From assembly GCA_027371625.1 (NCBI GenBank), contig DAHXMQ010000166.1, forward strand, positions 1 through 26,305: a stretch of DNA of 26,305 nucleotides, written 5' to 3'. Both the position numbers and the translations under genes were made by a program. Source of the DNA: Candidatus Methanoperedentaceae archaeon (GTDB lineage Archaea > Halobacteriota > Methanosarcinia > Methanosarcinales > Methanoperedenaceae). Under the pieces are notes generated by a model that did not search any database, was not told the DNA's origin, and was given only the letters and a program-made list of their open reading frames with translations. Shown piece after piece: positions 14,712-21,238 of this stretch (the stretch's first letter is position 1; the number at the start of each line of letters is the position of its first letter).

Positions 14712-15569
14712 ATGAACTCAAATGAAATATCTGAGAAATTCAGGAATGCGGGCGTAACCGTAGCTCCTGATAGAATTGAAAAATTGATGGAGAACTACAA
14801 GAAATTCAGTGTTCCCCAGAATGAAGTAGAGCGCACCGTGATGCGTACTCTTGCAAACGAGAACGGCATTGACATAACCGCTCTGTACACCAAAACGGTG
14901 AAAATTGGTGACCTCAAATCCGAGGATGAATGGGTTACCCTGATGGCTAAAGTCGTACAACTCTGGGACAATGATCATGAAGCAGTATCCCAGGTCGGGC
15001 TTATCGGTGATGAGACCGGTATTGTCAAGATTACCGTATGGAAGAAAGCGGAAATACCGCTCTTGCTTGAGGAAGGCAAATCGTATCTGTTCAAAAACCT
15101 TGTAACAAACAAGTATCTTGACAGAATACAAGTCGCCGCTACTCCCAATACTGAGATCGAGGAGATAAAGGAAGATATCCAGGCAAAGGGAAAAGAAGTC
15201 ACTCTTTCTGGAGCCATTGTAGACGTCATCAACGGCTCAGGCTTGATAAAGCGCTGCCCGGAGTGTAAGAGAGCACTGGTGAAAGGCGCATGCGGCAACC
15301 ACGGTAAAGTAGAGGGCATATACGACCTCAGGCTGAAAGCTGTACTGGATGACGGGAAAGCCGCTTACAGCATCCTTGCGCAAGCAGAAATAGTCACGAA
15401 GCTCACCGGCATAACCGTTGATAAAGCGAAGGAAATGGCAACCGAGGCGCTCGACCAGAGCGTTGTGAATGTAGAGATAGTAAAGAAAGTTATCGGCAGG
15501 TATTTCACCTTCAAGTGCGCGCCGATAGATACGAACTATCTTGTGAAAGAAATCATTGAGGTGATTTAA
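14712..15569 (+). CDS. Replication protein A, second paralogue (RPA-B)
   Basis: 285 aa. Same layout as RPA-A: N-terminal helices (5-55), an OB fold (about 62-150: EWVTLMAKVVQLWD, GLIGDETGIVKITVW), and a zinc ribbon with Cys182, Cys185, Cys194 and His197 (RCPECKRA, GACGNHG) inside the second OB-like region. It is about 37 residues shorter than RPA-A, mainly at the C-terminus. GAGGTGAATTT lies upstream, and CCAATACAA (14668-14676) marks the leader. Its stop directly abuts RPAP-B, whose ATG is the next base. Two diverged RPA genes on one element suggest either a heteromeric complex or use at different stages. Confidence 0.9.
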   Translation: MNSNEISEKFRNAGVTVAPDRIEKLMENYKKFSVPQNEVERTVMRTLANENGIDITALYTKTVKIGDLKSEDEWVTLMAKVVQLWDNDHEAVSQVGLIGDETGIVKITVWKKAEIPLLLEEGKSYLFKNLVTNKYLDRIQVAATPNTEIEEIKEDIQAKGKEVTLSGAIVDVINGSGLIKRCPECKRALVKGACGNHGKVEGIYDLRLKAVLDDGKAAYSILAQAEIVTKLTGITVDKAKEMATEALDQSVVNVEIVKKVIGRYFTFKCAPIDTNYLVKEIIEVI

Positions 15570-16157
15570 ATGGCAGAGAATGCAAATACAAATACAAGTT
15601 CAAATCCGCAGAAATTCGAGAGAGAGACTGCAAAGCGCGTATTCGCCCATGAATTCAAAGGCGCTGTGCCCGTTGAAAAGCTGGGCAACGACCAGTTCGA
15701 ACCGGCATACGTTCAGACTGCGCTTGGAGAGAAGATTAACCGCGTATTCGTGGTCGGCGTGGCTACTGAGGCAGAGGACGTGAGCAACGGCGAGGTCATG
15801 ATGCGAATGCGAGTAGCTGATCCTACTGGAGTGTTCATCGTGTATGCTGGTCAGTACCAGCCAGAAGCGCGCGATGCAATCATGAACCTCCGTGTTCCAG
15901 CATTCGTAGCAGTCGTCGGCAAGGCTCATACCTATGCGAAAGGAGAGCAGGTATATACAAGCATCCGCGCCGAGAACGTAAATGTCGTGGATGAGAAGAC
16001 AAGGGACAGATGGGTAAAAGAGACCATCGAGATAACACGGGAAAGGATAAAGAACTCAAAGGCATCCGATGATACGAAGAAGTCGTACGAGGGAATGGTT
16101 GAGACGGCGCAGAAAGCCGTCTCTGCCAATTCTACAACCCCGCCTGCTGAAAAATGA
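15570..16157 (+). CDS. RPA-associated protein, COG3390 family, short form (RPAP-B)
   Basis: 195 aa. The OB-like COG3390 domain covers residues about 15-145 (INRVFVVGVATEAEDV, RVADPTGVFIVYAGQYQPEA, AFVAVVGKAHTY), followed by one helical region and a short tail. It lacks the Pro/Ala-rich linker and winged helix of RPAP-A. GAGGTGATTTAA, the end of RPA-B, doubles as its ribosome binding site and the two genes abut, so the pair is certainly co-transcribed. Works with RPA-B in ssDNA binding by family analogy. Confidence 0.88.
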   Translation: MAENANTNTSSNPQKFERETAKRVFAHEFKGAVPVEKLGNDQFEPAYVQTALGEKINRVFVVGVATEAEDVSNGEVMMRMRVADPTGVFIVYAGQYQPEARDAIMNLRVPAFVAVVGKAHTYAKGEQVYTSIRAENVNVVDEKTRDRWVKETIEITRERIKNSKASDDTKKSYEGMVETAQKAVSANSTTPPAEK

Positions 16158-16166
16158 TCATAGGGT

Positions 16167-16262
16167 ATGAAAATGAGCCCATTGAACGCCTTTGCGAGGG
16201 CGGCAAGGAACTATATCGAGGATGTTGTCAACACGGCTGGGACCATAAAAGTCCCTGCATAA
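16167..16262 (+). CDS. 31-aa amphipathic peptide after RPAP-B
   Basis: ATG 16167 is 9 nt after the RPAP-B stop, with AGGGT upstream. It encodes MKMSPLNAFARAARNYIEDV followed by 11 residues ending TIKVPA. The pattern is a regular amphipathic helix, unlike a random frame. It ends just before the T-tract terminator, so it would be the last gene of the RPA-B operon. Short length keeps confidence low. Confidence 0.38.
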   Translation: MKMSPLNAFARAARNYIEDVVNTAGTIKVPA

Positions 16263-16270
16263 TGGCACTT

Positions 16271-16303
16271 CTCTTTTTTTTCGTTTTTTTCCTCTGTTTT
16301 TTA
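16271..16303 (+). terminator. Multiple oligo-T terminator after the RPA-B operon
   Basis: Three T-runs (8, 7 and 6 T) broken by CG and CCTCTG follow the RPAP-B operon within 45 nt. This is a typical archaeal intrinsic terminator. The first copy of the recurring module starts directly after it. Confidence 0.65.
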
Positions 16304-16309
16304 AATATG

Positions 16310-16356
16310 GTTTGTTTTTCTGAAAATGTCGTGATTGGTGAATGAGAGCCATACAA
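16310..16356 (+). promoter_or_regulatory. Intergenic module copy 1 (GTTTGTTTTTCTGAAAAT ... CCATACAA)
   Basis: GTTTGTTTTTCTGAAAAT at the left end and CCATACAA at 16349-16356 bracket a longer spacer than in the other copies. The zinc-ribbon gene starts 21 nt later after GGTGAT. TTTTC-T-GAAAA is itself a perfect dyad. Confidence 0.6.
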
Positions 16357-16377
16357 CAATTGCATGAAAGGTGATTT

Positions 16378-16515
16378 ATGAGCGAATGCCCCTGTTGCGG
16401 TCACGAAAGAGTACCTGAGACAAAAAATTCTAAGATGGGAGAACCGATGTACGGGCGCGGTGTGGATGAAGAGATTTGCTGGAATCCAGGATGCCCGAGA
16501 TTTGGCAAAAAGTAG
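16378..16515 (+). CDS. 45-aa zinc-ribbon protein
   Basis: ATG 16378 follows AAAGGTGATTT, a good ribosome binding site, and CCATACAA. The protein begins MSECPCCGHERVPE and ends CWNPGCPRFGKK, so it has two cysteine knuckles separated by about 30 residues, which is a complete minimal zinc ribbon. A run of nine T (16542-16550) terminates the unit. Single-gene transcription is likely. Function unknown. Confidence 0.7.
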   Translation: MSECPCCGHERVPETKNSKMGEPMYGRGVDEEICWNPGCPRFGKK

Positions 16516-16558
16516 TAATCTCTGATAAGGAGCCAACTTCGTTTTTTTTTGAATTCCG

Positions 16559-16591
16559 GTTTCTTTTTCTGAAAATAAAATATCCATACAA
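16559..16591 (+). promoter_or_regulatory. Intergenic module copy 2
   Basis: Reads GTTTCTTTTTCTGAAAAT, then AAAATAT and CCATACAA. It lies after the T9 terminator of the zinc-ribbon gene. A 12-codon frame (MSYMESTVHHKD) begins 11 nt downstream at 16603 and may be a decayed or leader ORF. Confidence 0.6.
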
Positions 16592-16637
16592 GAAGCGATA
16601 ATATGAGTTACATGGAATCGACTGTGCATCATAAAGA

Positions 16638-16646
16638 TTAAATATA
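16638..16646 (+). promoter_or_regulatory. TATA box of a leaderless gene
   Basis: TTAAATATA is centred 27 nt upstream of ATG 16669, the usual distance from TATA to the transcription start in archaea. No ribosome binding site lies between, so transcription probably begins at or within a base or two of the start codon. Confidence 0.65.
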
Positions 16647-16668
16647 GTCTCAGCCTAATATTACTACC

Positions 16669-17109
16669 ATGCAACAAAAAATCAAGAAATATAACATAAC
16701 AATAAGAGATCATGTCCAGCTTGTCGGCTATCGTGGACAGGTAGAACTTATCGGACAGGAACTGGGGCTACATGGTATTGTTTTCAATGCTCCAGATGGT
16801 TCTGTAAAGGTGGTTGCTGAAGGTGAAGAGAGCGTTTTTGATGTGTTTCTTGATGAGCTGAAAAGAATCAGGGCGGGTGTGGACCTTGAGGCAAGAGAAG
16901 TCTCGATGGATATCGATTTGCCAGTTCCATTTAGCAGAGTAGCAACGAATGAACAACTTGAACAAATGAATCGATTTGATAAAGGTATCGAACTACTTAG
17001 CAGAATAGATAGCAATACTCGTCCATTGGCAGAAAGCCTGAATACATTGGTAGACGGGCAGGACAAGATGCTCAATATACTTGGGAAAATAGAATCAAAG
17101 ATGAAGTAA
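16669..17109 (+). CDS. Acylphosphatase-domain protein fused to a coiled-coil tail
   Basis: 146 aa. Residues 6-85 are an acylphosphatase fold: the loop HVQLVGYRGQ places Arg22 in the catalytic position, and GIVFNAPDGSVKVVAEG (37-53) matches the family's N-x-x-DG-V segment with Asn40. It is closer to canonical than the 4406 protein. Residues 95-146 are helical (ATNEQLEQMNRFDKGIELL, then DGQDKMLNILGKIESKMK). The fusion mirrors the adjacent genes 4406 and 4670. Acylphosphatases hydrolyse carboxyl-phosphate mixed anhydrides; here a ligand-binding or regulatory role is equally possible. The reading frame stays open for 34 codons after the TAA stop. Confidence 0.8.
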   Translation: MQQKIKKYNITIRDHVQLVGYRGQVELIGQELGLHGIVFNAPDGSVKVVAEGEESVFDVFLDELKRIRAGVDLEAREVSMDIDLPVPFSRVATNEQLEQMNRFDKGIELLSRIDSNTRPLAESLNTLVDGQDKMLNILGKIESKMK

Positions 17110-17214
17110 ATCAGTCCAGATAATACGGTTACTGAAGACGCGCTACTGCCAAGAGAATATATTACCGAAATTGAAACAAGACTATCGCATGAACAGGAGG
17201 ATACACTTAAATGA
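17110..17214 (+). other. In-frame continuation after the stop of the acylphosphatase fusion
   Basis: After TAA 17107-17109 the same frame runs open for 34 codons to TGA 17212-17214, including the coding-like stretch YITEIETRLSHEQEDTLK, and its end overlaps the next ATG as ATGA. This fits a recent nonsense mutation in a longer ancestral gene, or a separate short ORF without a usual start. Confidence 0.35.
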
Positions 17215-17369
17215 AGGTAGATGATACAGGAATAGAAATCTATCTGTCTGACTTGAACCCCGAAGCGCAGAAACAGTTCATGGACGCTATGAATATTGAA
17301 TATGAGGAAGACGGGAATTACGAGGTATTTCCAATAGCGGTCGTACCGATACCTGTTAATGAAGAATAA
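17211..17369 (+). CDS. 52-aa acidic protein
   Basis: ATG 17211 has a near-perfect ribosome binding site (CAGGAGG, 17194-17200). The protein is acidic, with a helical middle (SDLNPEAQKQFMDAMNI) and a beta-like, proline-containing end (VFPIAVVPIPVNEE). Its start overlaps the TGA of the preceding open frame, which supports the idea that an upstream coding region once reached it. Family not recognised. Confidence 0.62.
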   Translation: MKVDDTGIEIYLSDLNPEAQKQFMDAMNIEYEEDGNYEVFPIAVVPIPVNEE

Positions 17370-17385
17370 CCGTGCGCTGAAAAAG

Positions 17386-17400
17386 TTAATATTATATATA
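17386..17400 (+). promoter_or_regulatory. TATA-rich promoter of the 17414 gene
   Basis: TTAATATTATATATA lies 14-28 nt upstream of ATG 17414 with no ribosome binding site between, indicating a leaderless transcript. Depending on which part binds TBP, initiation would suit ATG 17414 or ATG 17426. Confidence 0.6.
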
Positions 17401-17413
17401 GTCAACACAATTA

Positions 17414-18241
17414 ATGGTGTTTAGAATGCAATCTCAACTCATATCCGAAGGTCAGGTCGATGTGCTCAGGAAACTGGGCTTGCCTGAAGTGAAAGAAAAC
17501 AACCCATGGCTCGTGCTGCACGTCAAGGGCGACGGCATACGTGCGCCTGAATCGTGGAATGCAAAAGTCTATGGCAACAGCACCGGTAGTATGAAAGTCG
17601 TCACCACGGACATGGCAACTCTCGTGGCGCTGCTGGATGGAAGCCAACCTGCGCTGCAAAGAGAAAACGAGTATGCGTTTGGAATCAACAAAGTTCCCTC
17701 ACGCATAATATCAATTGATGACAGCGGATGGGGGTACCCCATCGGAGGTACGCTTGTCGGGCTGTCTGATTCTTTTGATAACAGCATTCACTTCGGCGAA
17801 GTTGCTGTATCGTATTATCAATCGCCATGCTTTGAGGGTAAAGCATATCTCCATGAGGCTGCAGATGTTGTTGTAAAGCTACTGGGCAAATTGAATACCG
17901 GCAACGCCGACGTTTTCAATTCACGGACCGTGGGAAATAGAGTGCTGTTCAAGGTATGCACGGGATACGTTAATGCCGGCATCGTCAAAGAACTGAAAGA
18001 ACGTGGCTTCAAAGTTGAAACCTGCGCTATCGGCGAACCTCTTCAGAGCGCACTTGAGAAAGAGCACCGCAAGTACATCAAGCGCCTCACCAATGCCGAT
18101 ATTTATTATGACCCGAAGGAACTCGACCCGTCGAATATCAGCAGGGCATATAGCAACGTCATGAGATGGATTAAGAAGAACAATGCCTGGGATATTGCCA
18201 AGACCGGATGGAAGAGCATGAAGAAACTGCAGCGCGGGTGA
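17414..18241 (+). CDS. Unknown 275-aa protein, possible RNase H-like core
   Basis: No family is firmly recognised. Residues about 95-145 have an acidic, glycine-rich strand-like segment (RIISIDDSGWGYPIGGTLVG) followed by HFGEVAVSYY and a helix with KAYLHEAADVVVKLL. A strand, D-S-G-x-G, more strands and an acidic helix recall RNase H-like folds, but the full catalytic set cannot be assigned. Residues 165-200 form another beta-alpha unit (VLFKVCTGYVNAGIVKELKE), and the C-terminus is basic and tryptophan-containing (VMRWIKKNNAW). It probably has its own leaderless promoter. If ATG 17426 is used the product starts MQSQLISEGQ. Nucleic-acid processing is a tentative reading. Confidence 0.72.
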   Translation: MVFRMQSQLISEGQVDVLRKLGLPEVKENNPWLVLHVKGDGIRAPESWNAKVYGNSTGSMKVVTTDMATLVALLDGSQPALQRENEYAFGINKVPSRIISIDDSGWGYPIGGTLVGLSDSFDNSIHFGEVAVSYYQSPCFEGKAYLHEAADVVVKLLGKLNTGNADVFNSRTVGNRVLFKVCTGYVNAGIVKELKERGFKVETCAIGEPLQSALEKEHRKYIKRLTNADIYYDPKELDPSNISRAYSNVMRWIKKNNAWDIAKTGWKSMKKLQRG

Positions 18242-18316
18242 TGAGTATGAAAACAAAATTACACTGCCTAATCTCCCAGGGTAAAGGCTCCTGAAGCAGC
18301 TTCGTCTGATAAGCCA

Positions 18317-18520
18317 ATGTCGGATGAAGACATGAAGAACTTCGTTGAGCAGCAGATAGTCACGCGGAACAAGAAAGGTGAGGGTGTCAAAATAGAAGCC
18401 CTGAGTAACCAGTGCAAAGGCGCCGGGATGACGCTGATTCAACTGGAAACGTCCATCAAGGGACTGATGGATGAAGGCAGAGTGCACGAGCCCAAAGTGG
18501 GTGTACTGGTGACACCCTGA
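18317..18520 (+). CDS. Orphan winged-helix protein resembling the C-terminus of RPAP-A
   Basis: 67 aa from ATG 18317. The pattern of two helices, a recognition-like helix (TLIQLETSIKGLMDEGRV) and a short wing parallels the last 65 residues of RPAP-A (SVVLEKLKASGYVIEV). Upstream, the same frame is open from 18272 and reads VKAPEAASSDKP, like the Ala/Pro-rich linker that precedes the winged helix in RPAP proteins. No start or ribosome binding site is evident before ATG 18317. It is therefore either the surviving 3' end of a third RPAP gene or a free-standing winged helix that could complement RPAP-B, which lacks one. Confidence 0.5.
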   Translation: MSDEDMKNFVEQQIVTRNKKGEGVKIEALSNQCKGAGMTLIQLETSIKGLMDEGRVHEPKVGVLVTP

Positions 18521-18548
18521 ACGAAAGGGTGATGCGTGATGAAAAATT

Positions 18549-18562
18549 ATATTATATAATAA
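18549..18562 (+). promoter_or_regulatory. TATA-like promoter of the first toxin-antitoxin unit
   Basis: An AT-only run containing ATTATATAATAAAA lies about 25 nt upstream of ATG 18579 and 120 nt upstream of the antitoxin gene. It is the best promoter candidate for the UPF0175/DUF3368 operon. Confidence 0.5.
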
Positions 18563-18578
18563 AACAAAGAAGAAACAT

Positions 18579-18674
18579 ATGATAATCCATAAAAAAAGTA
18601 ATCATTGCATGGCAAAATGCTCACGGATAGCACACTACCCGTTTCTCATCGAGCTAACTGGGTGGGTGAAATAA
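18579..18674 (+). CDS. Possible 31-aa leader peptide before the antitoxin
   Basis: An open frame from ATG 18579 to TAA 18672-18674 ends exactly where the antitoxin ATG begins. It starts at leaderless distance from the TATA-like run, is basic, and has two cysteines. Being only 31 codons, it may be chance; position makes a leader peptide conceivable. Confidence 0.25.
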   Translation: MIIHKKSNHCMAKCSRIAHYPFLIELTGWVK

Positions 18675-18923
18675 ATGGAAGCTAAATTAAAGTTTCCCGA
18701 TGAAGTCAGTGATATCCTGGAAAAGCCTGTGGAGAAATCCCTCATAGAACTCGTAGCTATCGGACTTTACAGGGATGGAAAGATAACGCTGCGCCAGGCT
18801 GCTGACCTGATCGGGGTAACAATAAAAAAAATGCCTCAAATACTTCAAAAGCACAATACATATTTGAGCTATGGACTAAAAGAACTGGAAGAGGACATAG
18901 CATATGCGACCAGCAGTGAGTGA
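18675..18923 (+). CDS. UPF0175-type antitoxin
   Basis: 82 aa. Residues 25-75 match UPF0175: IELVAIGLYRDGKITLRQAA, then DLIGVTIKKMPQIL, a helix-turn-helix, and the family's ending L-x-YGLKELEEDI. GGTGGGTGAAAT precedes the ATG. It overlaps the DUF3368 toxin gene by 20 bp, the usual antitoxin-first arrangement. By family analogy it binds its operator through the HTH, represses the operon and neutralises the PIN nuclease. Confidence 0.85.
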   Translation: MEAKLKFPDEVSDILEKPVEKSLIELVAIGLYRDGKITLRQAADLIGVTIKKMPQILQKHNTYLSYGLKELEEDIAYATSSE

Positions 18924-19422
18924 TTCCGACGTTATCATTCACCTTGCGAAATTGAATGAATTGACGCTCATAAAGAAATTGTATGGATGCGCTAACATAC
19001 CTGAATATGTGGCGTCCGAAATAGTGCATTATCAATACAAGGAAGCTGAACTGATAGAAGTAGCAATTGATCAGGGAATATTAAAGGTTCATAAGACCAG
19101 CGATATAGGAGCTAAAAAACTCGCAAAAAGATACGGCATCCATGCGGGAGAGGGACACGTCAAGGAACTTGCTGAGAAGCTAAAAGCTGAAATTTTCCTT
19201 TCGAATGAGAAAAAAGTACGCATCGCAGCTAAGACCGAAGGGTTCACAGTCGTTGGTACAATAGGTGTCATTCTTCGCAGCACAACACAGGATCTCTTGA
19301 CTGTGAATGAAACGAAAGAATTGTTTGAGCGACTAAAAGGGGAAGATTTCAGAATTCATCCCGATATCTTAAATAAGGCAATAGATTCATGTAACCTGCA
19401 TCTGAAAAAAGATTTTTCATGA
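18904..19422 (+). CDS. DUF3368 PIN-domain toxin
   Basis: 172 aa. Predicted metal-dependent ribonuclease. The first strand ends in VSDSDVIIHLAKL with acidic residues Asp7 and Asp9. The middle has IHAGEGHVKELAEKLKAE, the GE-x-x-x-x-LA signature of DUF3368, followed by FLSNEKKVRIAAKTEGF and VVGTIGVILRS. One position usually filled by Asp in the third acidic cluster (LLDD) reads SNEK here, so catalytic strength is uncertain. It overlaps the UPF0175 gene, forming a standard TA pair. Confidence 0.85.
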   Translation: MRPAVSDSDVIIHLAKLNELTLIKKLYGCANIPEYVASEIVHYQYKEAELIEVAIDQGILKVHKTSDIGAKKLAKRYGIHAGEGHVKELAEKLKAEIFLSNEKKVRIAAKTEGFTVVGTIGVILRSTTQDLLTVNETKELFERLKGEDFRIHPDILNKAIDSCNLHLKKDFS

Positions 19423-19439
19423 GAATCTATTTGATTACA

Positions 19440-19478
19440 GTTTGTTTTTCTGAGACTGAAAATAGAATATCCATACAA
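19440..19478 (+). promoter_or_regulatory. Intergenic module copy 3
   Basis: GTTTGTTTTTCTGAGACTGAAAAT, written here in two parts as GTTTGTTTTTCTGA and GACTGAAAAT, then AGAATAT and CCATACAA (19471-19478). The SLOG-1 start follows 19 nt later, after GAGG. Confidence 0.6.
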
Positions 19479-19497
19479 TAATTCGAGGTTATGAATT

Positions 19498-20004
19498 ATG
19501 GTAAATGTGGTTGCTTTCACTGGTCACCGACACTGGAAACATTCTGCTGTTAAGGCTTCCCTTGATGAAATTGTTGTAAAATACGGCAGGGACGCTGTCT
19601 GGATATGCGGCGGTGCAGTTGGTCTTGATTCTCACGCTGCGCAGTATGCCATGGAAAATAAGATCAGGTTATGGCTGGTGCTGCCTTTCTCGCCTGCTGT
19701 CATGTCCAAATACTGGAATCCCGCGCAGAAGAAGGTTATGGAGGATACAATCAAGTACGCTGAAAAAGTGTCTGTTCTGTCTTCCATATTCGATGTCAAG
19801 TTCTACCAGGAGAGGAATGAGAGAATGGTTGACTTGTCTCATGTCCTCTGCGCTTTCTATGACGGCTCTGCTGGCGGTACCGCTAATTGTGTCAGGTATG
19901 CCAGGTACATTGGGCACCCTGTCGAGGTATACAATCCATCTCACAGCGTGAAATCAAAAAGAGAAAAAACCGGCTATAGAAGGCGCCAAGAGTGGAGAAA
20001 ATGA
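19498..20004 (+). CDS. SLOG-superfamily nucleotide-binding protein 1
   Basis: 168 aa, a Rossmann-like fold of the SLOG (DprA/LOG/YpsA) type. It begins VVAFTGHRHW, has WICGGAVGLDSHAAQYA (about residues 36-52), the glycine-rich nucleotide-binding turn, then LPFSPAVMSKYW, and FYDGSAGGTANCVRYA (about 118-133), a second glycine-rich loop. A basic tail (KSKREKTGYRRRQEWRK) follows. The gene at 23985 is a close paralogue. SLOG proteins bind nucleotides or their derivatives, and some act in defence or signalling. GAGG precedes ATG 19498. It lies between two TA modules. Confidence 0.82.
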   Translation: MVNVVAFTGHRHWKHSAVKASLDEIVVKYGRDAVWICGGAVGLDSHAAQYAMENKIRLWLVLPFSPAVMSKYWNPAQKKVMEDTIKYAEKVSVLSSIFDVKFYQERNERMVDLSHVLCAFYDGSAGGTANCVRYARYIGHPVEVYNPSHSVKSKREKTGYRRRQEWRK

Positions 20005-20065
20005 TGTTCAACCGAAAACTTTATGTTTATCCGAATATATGGAAATAATACGGTGATTAAGAAAT

Positions 20066-20305
20066 ATGATCGCAAAAGGCATAGTTGGAAAGAAGGGAGA
20101 ACTGTTCCCACCAAAGGAGATAAGAGACAAACTTGGATTGAAGAGTGGAGATGAAGTTGTATATCGAGTAGAAAACTCAAAGTTGATCATCGAACCTGTT
20201 CCGGATATCCTTACGGCAATCAAGATGCCAAAATTCGCAAAGACAACTGTGAAGGAATTCCATGCCGAAAGACAGCAGTTAGCTAAGGAAGTGGCCGAAA
20301 GATGA
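20066..20305 (+). CDS. AbrB/SpoVT-type antitoxin (VapB-like)
   Basis: 79 aa. Residues 1-45 form the swapped-hairpin AbrB domain: GIVGKKGELFPPKEIRDKLG, then LKSGDEVVYRVENSKLIIEP. The C-terminal helix (KEFHAERQQLAKEVAER) is the toxin-binding tail. GGTGAT lies about 8 nt upstream of the ATG. Its stop overlaps the start of the PIN toxin by ATGA (20302-20305). Such antitoxins also autoregulate their operon. Confidence 0.88.
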   Translation: MIAKGIVGKKGELFPPKEIRDKLGLKSGDEVVYRVENSKLIIEPVPDILTAIKMPKFAKTTVKEFHAERQQLAKEVAER

Positions 20306-20739
20306 GAGTTTTTCTGGATACGACCTATCTGTTACCTGTGGTTGGAATTGATGTTAATCTGCCCAATGATTTACTGGAAAAACTGTTTTCAAAACTGTTT
20401 TCATCCGACCACTCTTTCGTCATCAATCAATTATCTCTCTTTGAATTGTTTGGAAAGGCGAGCAGATATTTTTCTATTGATGAGAAGGCAAAAGATAGGT
20501 TCAATACGGGAATGAAAAGTATTCTCTCTTCCCAAATTGATATCGAACCAGTTTTCACTCTTGACACGCTCTCGATGGTGCTTGAGATAAACGAGAAAAT
20601 AAAAGATCTGCCAGACTGTCCGATAACAGCTACTGCGCTGATTTATTCAGATGTGATGCTGACAGAAACTGCAGATATTCCTAAAGCAGTGGAATTCGAA
20701 GTTTTAAATTTAAAGACTTTTGCCGATAAGTATCTGTGA
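20302..20739 (+). CDS. PIN-domain toxin (VapC-like)
   Basis: 145 aa. Starts MRVFLDTTYLLPVVG, with Asp6 as the first acidic residue. SLFELFGKAS supplies the conserved Glu, and the C-terminal part has KDLPDCPITATALIYSDVML, followed by TETADIPKA, matching the later acidic positions. Predicted ribonuclease, neutralised by the overlapping AbrB-type antitoxin. This is the second TA pair within 2 kb; antitoxin classes differ (UPF0175 against AbrB), so the two are independent acquisitions. Confidence 0.86.
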   Translation: MRVFLDTTYLLPVVGIDVNLPNDLLEKLFSKLFSSDHSFVINQLSLFELFGKASRYFSIDEKAKDRFNTGMKSILSSQIDIEPVFTLDTLSMVLEINEKIKDLPDCPITATALIYSDVMLTETADIPKAVEFEVLNLKTFADKYL

Positions 20740-20753
20740 TTATCTTTTTCGTT

Positions 20754-20840
20754 TTCAGATATCTGAATTTTTTCACAAATCCAAACATTAATCTGGTGTA
20801 AATCATGAGAGAGATTCAAGGGAATATATGGAACATCCCC
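20754..20840 (+). repeat. Direct repeat copy 1 of the macro-gene promoter and start
   Basis: Begins TTCAGATATCTGAATTTTTT and includes CTGGTGTAAATCATGAGAGA. It matches 21151-21238 over 87-88 bp with a handful of substitutions and one 1-bp gap. It includes promoter, leader and the first codons of a macro-type gene. AGATATCT is a palindrome within both copies. Confidence 0.88.
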
Positions 20841-20846
20841 TTCTAA
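20805..20846 (+). pseudogene. Truncated copy of the macro-domain gene start
   Basis: Encodes MREIQGNIWNIPF then TAA, matching MRELEGDIWDMPC of the intact gene at 21203. Homology ends at the stop codon region, so only the first 13 codons survive. It could be a recombination scar or a decoy leader. Confidence 0.75.
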
Positions 20847-20924
20847 TGATTTTGTCGTTTCTACTCCCCGCTCTTGGATATTATACCGCCATAAAAAAAA
20901 TTGAGTTGAATGGAAGTGAAAAAA

Positions 20925-21080
20925 ATGGAGATAGAAAAAGTTGAATCGTTGAAGTGTGGACATATCGAGATGTGCTACATCACCTTCAAGCCCGTAGAAA
21001 AGAAAGTGATAACCCCGTCATGTGGCTTCGATCCCGACGAGTGCTACGATTGCGGCATTTGCGTGAGCCGTTGGGAATAG
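20925..21080 (+). CDS. 51-aa Cys-rich protein
   Basis: From ATG 20925 (ATG 20910 is in frame and possible; GGAAGTGA favours 20925). It has CGH near residue 11, Cys17, Cys33, and a C-terminal CYDCGICVSRWE, in all six cysteines and one histidine, enough for two zinc sites. The pattern resembles a compact zinc finger. It lies between the two copies of the macro leader repeat. Function unknown. Confidence 0.6.
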   Translation: MEIEKVESLKCGHIEMCYITFKPVEKKVITPSCGFDPDECYDCGICVSRWE

Positions 21081-21150
21081 ACTCCGTAGGTTGAGGATAG
21101 ATGATGGATTTCAAACCTTCAACGGCAGACGAGATTAACAGCTATTACAA

Positions 21151-21238
21151 TTCAGATATCTGAATTTTTTCACAAATCCAAAACATTAACCTGGTGTAAA
21201 TCATGAGAGAGCTTGAAGGCGATATATGGGACATGCCC
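21151..21238 (+). repeat. Direct repeat copy 2, promoter and start of the intact macro-domain gene
   Basis: Counterpart of 20754-20840, leading into the full-length gene at 21203. The two copies are about 397 bp apart and enclose the Cys-rich gene, so recombination between them would delete that gene. Confidence 0.88.

Noticed and set aside
16154..16345. 63-codon frame overlapping the end of RPAP-B
   Set aside because: Its second half is translation of the T-tract terminator; the 31-aa frame at 16167 reads better.
16728..17408. Minus-strand open frame of 226 codons
   Set aside because: It lies opposite the acylphosphatase fusion and the 52-aa gene, both with good starts and recognisable content; its serine/leucine-rich translation looks like an antisense shadow.
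20846..20943. 32-codon hydrophobic frame starting at the stop of the truncated macro copy
   Set aside because: No ribosome binding site, and it overlaps the better-supported Cys-rich gene.
21101..21163. 20-codon frame MMDFKPSTADEINSYYNSDI
   Set aside because: Too short to support; its end runs into the repeat, so it may be the 5' remnant of a gene cut by the duplication, but this cannot be shown.
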